DNA from: an uncultured Bacteroidales bacterium
Lineage (GTDB): Bacteria > Bacteroidota > Bacteroidia > Bacteroidales > Paludibacteraceae
Assembly (NCBI GenBank): GCA_937910305.1
Contig: CALEPS010000116.1
Coordinates: 1-35,976 of the forward strand
DNA length: 35,976 nt
Direction: 5' to 3'
Below, one piece after another: positions 31,131 to 35,976 of the stretch. The notes under the pieces are model-generated. The model was not told the origin of the DNA and searched no databases. It worked only from the letters and a program-made list of their open reading frames with translations. Each line of letters starts with the position of its first letter. Within the stretch, counting starts at the first letter, position 1. Both the position numbers and the translations under genes were made by a program.

Positions 31131-31162
31131 CTTGCATGTTTGCAAAAAAAGCAGTACCTTTG
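31131..31162 (+). promoter_or_regulatory. Promoter of the GH3-HAD-acyltransferase-EamA operon
   Basis: The -33 element is CTTG (31131-31134), the spacer is 20 bp and the -7 element is TACCTTTG (31155-31162). The start near 31169 puts the first ATG at 31187 (leader ORF) at a normal distance and the GH3 ATG at 31338 unusually far away. Confidence 0.82.
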
Positions 31163-31186
31163 CAGCGAATTGTATATTGCGATACT

Positions 31187-31255
31187 ATGGCTAAAGAAAA
31201 ACCGTATATAGCGAAAGAAAAATCCTATATAGCGAAGGAAAAAAAACTAATATAG
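31187..31255 (+). CDS. Leader ORF made of copies of the GH3 N-terminus (22 residues)
   Basis: The first ATG after the promoter opens a 22-codon frame. Its peptide begins MAKEKPYIAKEKSYIAKEK and ends at TAG (31253-31255). The GH3 protein itself begins MAKEKPYLDNN, so the leader consists of repeated copies of the gene's own first codons in 21-bp (seven-codon) units. The leader start is 151 bp upstream of the GH3 ATG and therefore out of frame with it. It could be a translated regulatory leader, the remnant of the original start displaced by repeat expansion, or untranslated. Translation is inference. Confidence 0.4.
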   Translation: MAKEKPYIAKEKSYIAKEKKLI

Positions 31256-31342
31256 CAAGTATAGCAAAAGAAAAATCCTATATAGCGAAGGAAAAAACCT
31301 AATATAGCAAGTATAGCAAAAGAAAAAAACTATATGTATGGC
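31193..31342. repeat. Direct repeats in the GH3 leader derived from the GH3 start codons
   Basis: Six copies of an AAAGAAAAAYCCTATATAGC-type unit precede the gene. The segments 31214-31265 and 31266-31317 are nearly identical 52-bp tandem duplicates. Copy-number change by 52 bp would shift the reading frame between the first ATG and the gene. Confidence 0.9.
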
Positions 31343-33188
31343 AAAAGAAAAACCCTATTTGGATAATAACGGTCGTGCGCTGCCGTATCCATGGATTATC
31401 AATACCATGCTCTTTATTGTAGGCGGAATGCAGACCGTCCGCTTGCGATTCTGGAGCCGCAAACCGCGGCATGCCGCCGAGAAGACCCTCCGTGATATAC
31501 TCACTATCTCCCGTAATACCGTCTATGGGAAAGAACATCATTTCGACCGCATCCTGTCAGCAACAACGGCGGATGATTTCTTCCGGCTGTACCGTCTGTA
31601 TGTGCCTGTAAACGATTCGTTCGAGAGCCTCCGTCCATACGTGGAGCGTCATAAAAACGGCGAGGAGGATGTCCTTTTTCCGGGCAAACCGGACATGTAT
31701 GCCACAACCTCCGGCACCACCAGCGAACCGAAATGGATACCCATGACCCATAAATATCTCAAGGACGTATATGGCCGAATGAGTCATATATGGACTTGGA
31801 ATTTTGTGAAACACCGCAACCGCATCTTCGGCGGGCATATTTTTACTACGGTCGGCAAAGAATGCGAAGGCTATGCCCCTGACGGCACTCTGTACGGCTC
31901 TGTAAGCGGCGTCCTTGTACGCGACATACCGCCCATTATCAAGAAGCATTATACCGCGCCGGCATCAGTAATGGCAATCCCTGATTACGGCACCCGCAAT
32001 TACGTACTGATGCGTCTGGCTTTGCAACACCGCGACGTGACTCTTTGGGCTACTGCGAACCCTTCCACTATCCTGGAACTCCTGCGGGCGCTCAATGAGA
32101 ATACCGAGCAGATGATAAATGATATAGAAAAAGGAACTATCAGCGAGGATGTGGATATTCCGTTCGAGATTCGTTCCGAGCTTGACGCGTACATATCACC
32201 GAGACCGGAGCGGGCGGAGGAATTGCGGCAAATCTTAGCCGAAAAGGGGCATCTGTATCCCCGGGATTTCTGGCCGTGGCTGCAATATCTGAGTACATGG
32301 AAATGCGGCAACACCAAGATTTATATGGACAAATATATGGACCAGTTCGACTGGGACAAGACCTTCTATCAGGAACTGGGGTATATAGCTACGGAATGCC
32401 GTTTCGGTTTCTCGTTAGACGAGACGAACGAGTCGGTTCTCTTCCCGCAGTTCCATTACTACGAGTTCGTAGAAGAGAGTGAATTGGACAATCCCCGGAA
32501 ACATTTTCTGCAGATAGACGAACTGGAGGTTGGGAAACGCTATTGCGCCTATGTGACGACTTATTCCGGCCTGTTCCGGTATAACATGAATGACCTGGTG
32601 GAAGTAGGCGGTAAGTTCCGCGAGACGCCGACGGTGCATATGGTATCCAAGGTGAACGGCATTGTCTCTCTGACGGGCGAGAAATTATATGAACCGCAAT
32701 TTATGGACGCTGTGCACCAGGCGGAAGAAACCATGGGGGTCAAAACAAAGTTCTTTGTCGGTTTTGCAGATGTGGAGGAGTCCAAATATCATTTCTATTA
32801 CGAGTTTGAGGACGAGAAGATTACTCAGGCCCGTGCGGAGGAGTTCACGGCGACGGTGGACGAGAAACTGCAGCATATAAATCTGGAATACGAATCCAAA
32901 CGCCAGTCTTTCCGCCTGCATGCGCCCGAGACGCATATTCTTCTTTCCAATGCGTACGCGCGGTTTAAGGCTGCGTGTCTCAAGGACGGCTTCCGGGACG
33001 GGCAATTCAAATTCAACCTCCTCATGCAGGACGAGAAACGGCGGACGAAATTCAATCTTCTCCAACGTTTGGAGTCCGGCTTCGAACGGTTCAGCGATAC
33101 AGTAATTAACAGAGCAGAAAAGATAGATGAAAGACGAAAAGAGCGTGCCCAGCGCCGCAAAGCCAGAGACCGCAGGCATAGAAGCTGA
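31338..33188 (+). CDS. GH3 auxin-responsive-promoter family acyl-adenylate-forming enzyme
   Basis: This 616-residue protein belongs to the GH3 branch of the adenylate-forming superfamily, which in plants joins acyl groups to amino acids. The nucleotide loop TSGTTSEPK (124-132) is preceded by YAT and followed by WIPMT. Further family features are YITAECR-like YIATECRFGFSLDE, YYEFVEE and TGEKLYEP in the C-terminal part. The protein is cytoplasmic, with a hydrophobic patch near 20-32 and a very basic tail. Bacteroidota members are common but have no established substrate; an acyl acid activated as adenylate is expected. The start is ATG at 31338, and an ATG 4 bp earlier is out of frame. It overlaps the HAD gene by 62 bp and heads a four-gene operon. 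Confidence 0.92.
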   Translation: MAKEKPYLDNNGRALPYPWIINTMLFIVGGMQTVRLRFWSRKPRHAAEKTLRDILTISRNTVYGKEHHFDRILSATTADDFFRLYRLYVPVNDSFESLRPYVERHKNGEEDVLFPGKPDMYATTSGTTSEPKWIPMTHKYLKDVYGRMSHIWTWNFVKHRNRIFGGHIFTTVGKECEGYAPDGTLYGSVSGVLVRDIPPIIKKHYTAPASVMAIPDYGTRNYVLMRLALQHRDVTLWATANPSTILELLRALNENTEQMINDIEKGTISEDVDIPFEIRSELDAYISPRPERAEELRQILAEKGHLYPRDFWPWLQYLSTWKCGNTKIYMDKYMDQFDWDKTFYQELGYIATECRFGFSLDETNESVLFPQFHYYEFVEESELDNPRKHFLQIDELEVGKRYCAYVTTYSGLFRYNMNDLVEVGGKFRETPTVHMVSKVNGIVSLTGEKLYEPQFMDAVHQAEETMGVKTKFFVGFADVEESKYHFYYEFEDEKITQARAEEFTATVDEKLQHINLEYESKRQSFRLHAPETHILLSNAYARFKAACLKDGFRDGQFKFNLLMQDEKRRTKFNLLQRLESGFERFSDTVINRAEKIDERRKERAQRRKARDRRHRS

Positions 33189-33786
33189 TATAAAAACGGT
33201 CATTTTCGACCTGGACGGAACGATGTATGACAAACGCGGTCTTGCCGGCCGTATGGTGCACCGTCTGTGGTGGTGCCTGCCGCTGTTGATGGCGGAGCGT
33301 TTTGCCCGCAGAAACGCGCATTATGTCCGTTTTGCCTCGGAAGAGGAGTTCTTCGGCTTTTTCTTCACTACCATGTCCCGCGGTCATTGGTGGGGACCTC
33401 GAATAGCGGAAAAATGGTATCACTATGTGTACCTGCCTGCGATGGTGCGGCTGATCCGCAAATACCACCATGTGCGGCCAGAGGCTGAAGAACTGTTGCG
33501 TATCTGCCGCGAGCGGGGATTGCAAACCGCAATCTATTCCGATTATGGCGCAGTGACGGATAAACTGGAGGCTTTGGGTATAGATCCGAAGCCGTTTGAT
33601 CTGCTTGTTTCTGCTCCGCAGTTAGGTGCGCTCAAGCCGTCGGAAGCGTGTGCACGGAGAGTATTAGAGATGCTGGAAGCGGATCCGCAGACCACACTTT
33701 TTGTGGGCGACAGAGACGATAAGGACGGCGCTTCTGCAAGAGCAATAGGAGCAAAATTTATGTTAATCGGCAATGGAAATGAATAA
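33127..33786 (+). CDS. HAD-superfamily hydrolase (phosphatase-like)
   Basis: The 219-residue protein has all four HAD motifs: FDLDGT with nucleophile Asp28 and acid Asp30, Ser138 in IYSDYG, Lys170 in GALKPS, and FVGDRDDKDG (192-201) with acidic metal ligands. Residues about 38-115 form a tryptophan- and arginine-rich helical cap (for example RLWWCLPLLMAERFARR and RGHWWGPRIAEKWYHYVY) that could touch a lipid or membrane substrate. The start at 33127 overlaps the GH3 gene by 62 bp; a GTG six codons later is an alternative. It overlaps the acyltransferase by 14 bp. The position between an acyl-activating enzyme and an acyltransferase suggests a phospho-lipid or phospho-acyl substrate, which is inference. 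Confidence 0.9.
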   Translation: MKDEKSVPSAAKPETAGIEADIKTVIFDLDGTMYDKRGLAGRMVHRLWWCLPLLMAERFARRNAHYVRFASEEEFFGFFFTTMSRGHWWGPRIAEKWYHYVYLPAMVRLIRKYHHVRPEAEELLRICRERGLQTAIYSDYGAVTDKLEALGIDPKPFDLLVSAPQLGALKPSEACARRVLEMLEADPQTTLFVGDRDDKDGASARAIGAKFMLIGNGNE

Positions 33787-34660
33787 GCGATACAAAGATT
33801 TGAAGGTAACCCCCGGGACTTATGTGCCGTCGGTGAAGACGGATTTTCCGGAAGAAGATCCGTATGTGGGGTTGTACAAACCGGTCTATGACCGCGATTT
33901 TCCTGCGGTGGACGCGAGTTATCCGTATTTCGACGAGTCTCCTGCGAATAAGAGGTTGATATCTCTCGGCTACCTCTTCGTGCTGAGGCCGTTAGGCTGG
34001 ATTTTGCGACTCAAGTACGGCCTGCGGTGGAAAATAGAGGGGGAACAGAAATGGCATCGGAGTTCGTGTCCTGTGCGGAAATGGCTGCGGCAGTTCGACC
34101 TCTCGCATGGCGCGATCACAGTTGCCAATCATTGCTACCGGCATGATTGCGCTTCTGTGCTGACCACTTTTCACGCTTCCAGTCACATGCGTATCCCGAT
34201 GTTTGCTCCTAATTTCCGGACAAAAGACCAGATATTTCTCCGCATAGTCGGTGGAGTGCCTATCCCTCCACCAGAAGCCGGATTGAGCGCGATGAAAGCA
34301 TTCAATGCCGCTTTCGATAAATACAATGAGAAAGGCTATTGGTTTCATATCTTCCCGGAAGCCAAACGGTGGGACTGGTATAAACCCCTGAGACCGTTCC
34401 AGAAAGGAGCATTCACTATGGCCTATAAGTACAACAAGCCGATATTGCCTTTTGCCATAACCTATCGCCCCAGAACCGGAATCTGGCGGTTGCTGGGGCC
34501 GAAAGACGAACCCTTGACTCAGGTAGTTATCGGTGCACCGATATACCCGAATGTTTCCAAACCCCGAGCAACGGAAGTCGAACGATTATTGAATGAAACA
34601 CACGCAACCATATGCCGTTTAGCAGGAATAGAACACAATTCGTGGCCGTCTCAGCTTTAG
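33773..34660 (+). CDS. PlsC-like (LPLAT) acyltransferase
   Basis: The 295-residue protein contains the glycerol-phosphate acyltransferase block I as NHCYRHD (His120, Asp125, the HX4D pair), a block resembling GGVPIPPP around 160-167, and FPEAKR (194-199) as the phosphate-binding block III. A hydrophobic segment at about 63-80 may anchor it to the inner leaflet. Such enzymes transfer fatty acyl groups from acyl-ACP or acyl-CoA to a lysophospholipid or other alcohol. The long N-terminal part (1-60), with many Asp, Tyr and Pro residues, is not typical of PlsC. It overlaps HAD by 14 bp and the EamA transporter by 49 bp, so the four proteins are probably made together. The acceptor is unknown. Confidence 0.9.
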   Translation: MEMNKRYKDLKVTPGTYVPSVKTDFPEEDPYVGLYKPVYDRDFPAVDASYPYFDESPANKRLISLGYLFVLRPLGWILRLKYGLRWKIEGEQKWHRSSCPVRKWLRQFDLSHGAITVANHCYRHDCASVLTTFHASSHMRIPMFAPNFRTKDQIFLRIVGGVPIPPPEAGLSAMKAFNAAFDKYNEKGYWFHIFPEAKRWDWYKPLRPFQKGAFTMAYKYNKPILPFAITYRPRTGIWRLLGPKDEPLTQVVIGAPIYPNVSKPRATEVERLLNETHATICRLAGIEHNSWPSQL

Positions 34661-35568
34661 TGGGAGCAATGCTCATCTGGTCGGTGAGCGGGATTGCAAT
34701 CAAACATGCGCTGGCTGTTTTGCCGCCTTTCACCATGATTGTATTGCGGTTCGTGCCTTCTGTGCTGTTGATGCTCGTTATCGGTTTGGTCAGGCGGAAG
34801 CATTCGCTTTTTTGCCTCCAACGGATGGAATGGAAAGACCTGCCGCTATTCCTTATTGCGGGCTTTTGTCAGCCGTTTCTCTATTATTTGCTGGAGACAT
34901 TCACTTACGATGCGCTCAACAGCCCTACGATAGCCGAGACGTTGCTCTCTACGTCCCCTTTGTTGAGTCCGCTTTTTGCGGCTGTGCTGCTCAGGGAAAG
35001 GGTGACAAAATACAATATTGTGGGTATTCTGGTTTCTACATGCGGCGTTTTTGCCCTCTCACTTGCCGGAAGTTCGGATTTCTCTATCGGTAATTATTGG
35101 GGCATTCTGCTGGCTTTTGCGGCTGTTTCAGCCGCCGTAATAGACTCAATAATGATGCGCAAAGCACCGTTGAAATACAGTTCGCTTTCCTTCGTTTTTT
35201 ATACCCAGTTGATCAGTCTGCTATTCTTCCTGCCAATCTGGTTTTTGCGTGAAGGACCGGAAGCCTTGAAAGCCCTGGATTGGTCGCAAGCCACTGCATT
35301 CGGTTCCGAGCTGAACACTGCTTTAATATGCGTCTCGTATCTCACGGTTTTTGCCAGCGTAACAGCATTTATACTCTTTTGTTTTGCACTGCGGAAAGTA
35401 GGAGTGACGCAAGCCAATGCGTTCAATAATATCCGGCCGGCTTTCACGGCTCTTTGGATGTTTCTTTTCTTCGGGGAACACCTCCCTGTTGCCAAGTGGA
35501 TCGGAATAGGATTAATCATTTTTGGGCTATTTGTGTGCCAGAAGAAAGAAAAAATTGCCGATTATTAA
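34612..35568 (+). CDS. EamA/DMT-superfamily transporter
   Basis: This 318-residue membrane protein has about ten hydrophobic segments arranged as two EamA repeats, with conserved pieces such as MLIWSVSGIAIKHAL, LLSTSPLLSPLFAAVLLRERVTKYN-type helices and a matching second-half FTALWMFLFFGEHLP. The drug/metabolite transporter superfamily exports amino acids, metabolites or lipids. The start at 34612 overlaps the acyltransferase gene by 49 bp, pointing to translational coupling. Its place as the last gene of the GH3 operon suggests it exports or flips a product or by-product of that pathway, which is inference. No terminator is evident after its stop. Confidence 0.93.
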   Translation: MPFSRNRTQFVAVSALVGAMLIWSVSGIAIKHALAVLPPFTMIVLRFVPSVLLMLVIGLVRRKHSLFCLQRMEWKDLPLFLIAGFCQPFLYYLLETFTYDALNSPTIAETLLSTSPLLSPLFAAVLLRERVTKYNIVGILVSTCGVFALSLAGSSDFSIGNYWGILLAFAAVSAAVIDSIMMRKAPLKYSSLSFVFYTQLISLLFFLPIWFLREGPEALKALDWSQATAFGSELNTALICVSYLTVFASVTAFILFCFALRKVGVTQANAFNNIRPAFTALWMFLFFGEHLPVAKWIGIGLIIFGLFVCQKKEKIADY

Positions 35569-35574
35569 GATTTT

Positions 35575-35606
35575 TTTGTCTAAATCAAATAAAAATAGTA
35601 ACTTTG
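35575..35606 (+). promoter_or_regulatory. Promoter of the 5-alpha-reductase-like gene
   Basis: The -33 element is TTTG (35575-35578), the spacer is 20 bp and the -7 element is TAACTTTG (35599-35606). The start would be near 35613, about 45 nt before the ATG at 35658. Confidence 0.82.
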
Positions 35607-35611
35607 CGCGA

Positions 35612-35629
35612 TTTTGTGTTTACACAAAA
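35612..35629. promoter_or_regulatory. Perfect dyad at the predicted transcription start
   Basis: TTTTGTGTTTACACAAAA has 8-bp arms around TT and lies directly on the predicted +1 of the 5-alpha-reductase-like gene. Its place and symmetry fit a repressor operator. Confidence 0.5.
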
Positions 35630-35657
35630 CGGAATGTGAAATATAACAAACAATAAT

Positions 35658-35976
35658 ATGGAAAATATTTACACAGTGGATTTCTTTTACGACCTGCTGT
35701 ATATCATGTTTATCGTGGGGTTGGTCGTATTCGTATCGCTTTATTTCGTAGATGCGGGATATGGCAAGATGCGTACGGAGAAGTGGGGACCGTCGATGAG
35801 TAACAAGACGGGCTGGTTTTTAATGGAAGTGCCGGTATTTCTGGTGGTGCTTTATCTTTATTTCAAGTCTTTTCCGCTATACGGAGGCATAACGAAAAAT
35901 GTGCCGTACTGGATTTTCTTCCTTATCTTTGAGTTTCATTATTTCCAGCGGTCGTTTATCTTCCCCTTCCTGTTGA
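35658..35976 (+). CDS. 3-oxo-5-alpha-steroid 4-dehydrogenase (SRD5A)-like membrane enzyme, N-terminal part
   Basis: The first 106 codons are present, and the gene runs off the right edge. Hydrophobic segments lie at about 12-30, 55-75 and 83-100. Features of the steroid 5-alpha-reductase family are YGKMRTEKWGPSMSNKTGWF near residue 35-54 and the HYFQRSFIFPF motif at the end. The family reduces the 4,5 double bond of 3-oxo-4-ene steroids with NADPH, and gut Bacteroidota homologues have been connected with bile-acid and steroid conversion. Other members of this methyltransferase-like membrane fold reduce fatty-acyl or unknown substrates. It has its own promoter with a dyad at the start site and is separate from the GH3 operon. 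Confidence 0.85.
   Translation, partial: MENIYTVDFFYDLLYIMFIVGLVVFVSLYFVDAGYGKMRTEKWGPSMSNKTGWFLMEVPVFLVVLYLYFKSFPLYGGITKNVPYWIFFLIFEFHYFQRSFIFPFLL

Larger units (their letters stand above)
30751..31337. other. Non-coding divergent region upstream of the GH3 operon
   Basis: No ordinary gene is present. From left to right it holds the permease promoter, two different 11-bp arrays (30831-30918 and 30931-30985), a purine-rich stretch, an AT-rich block with the GH3 promoter (31131-31162) and a repeated leader (31187-31342) containing a 22-codon ORF. Confidence 0.85.

Noticed and set aside
1..35976. Genomic island, prophage or insertion sequence
   Set aside because: No integrase, transposase, phage gene or target-site duplication was found. 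The repeats are short arrays and palindromes without an encoded mobility gene here.

Overview
This window looks like a chromosome segment of an uncultured member of the Bacteroidota, most likely order Bacteroidales. The reasons are a SusC/SusD outer-membrane glycan uptake pair, a Bacteroidales-type GH3 acyl-adenylase, HU paralogues that include an HU-LysM membrane protein, and six well-spaced Bacteroidota-type promoters (TTTG or CTTG, 19-20 bp, TAnnTTTG). Shine-Dalgarno sequences are mostly absent. No tRNA, rRNA, CRISPR, phage or IS gene was seen.

Left part (1-13984, all minus strand). Ten co-directional, tightly packed genes read, in transcription order: recQ, rimO, an HU protein, a membrane-anchored HU-LysM protein, uvrA, a WbpM/CapD-type nucleotide-sugar dehydratase, a WecA/MraY-type sugar-phosphate transferase, an ABC-F ATPase, a polysaccharide-deacetylase-like protein and the start of a glycosyltransferase. 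DNA maintenance and tRNA/ribosome functions therefore run straight into envelope glycan assembly, with overlaps of 4-26 bp in the glycan half.

Middle (13985-28067). A 1.5 kb non-coding stretch is almost entirely repeats: about 58 units of an 8-9 bp CTAG-containing repeat, five copies of a G-rich 30 bp palindrome, and an 11-bp array. It is followed by a polysaccharide-utilisation locus on the plus strand: an MFS sugar transporter, SusC, SusD and a SusE/F-like surface lipoprotein, closed by a strong terminator. Convergent to it is a galactose operon (galK, galM, secreted GH2 beta-galactosidase). Together these suggest uptake of a beta-galactoside, cleavage to galactose, anomerisation and phosphorylation. 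No dedicated regulator is visible.

Right part (28068-35976). This holds a small unknown membrane protein divergent from galK, then a minus-strand FecCD-type permease and panB. Next is a plus-strand overlapping operon of GH3 acyl-adenylase, HAD hydrolase, PlsC-like acyltransferase and EamA exporter. The last feature is the beginning of a steroid 5-alpha-reductase-like membrane enzyme.

The most unusual signal is not a gene. Nearly every larger intergenic gap, and two coding regions, carry short tandem arrays whose unit sequences are unrelated but whose unit length is held at 7, 9 or 11 bp. Several run exactly into start or stop codons. A second family, of C-rich/G-rich palindromes, includes one copy read in frame inside rimO. 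The GH3 gene is preceded by repeated, frame-shifting copies of its own first codons, including a 22-codon leader ORF.
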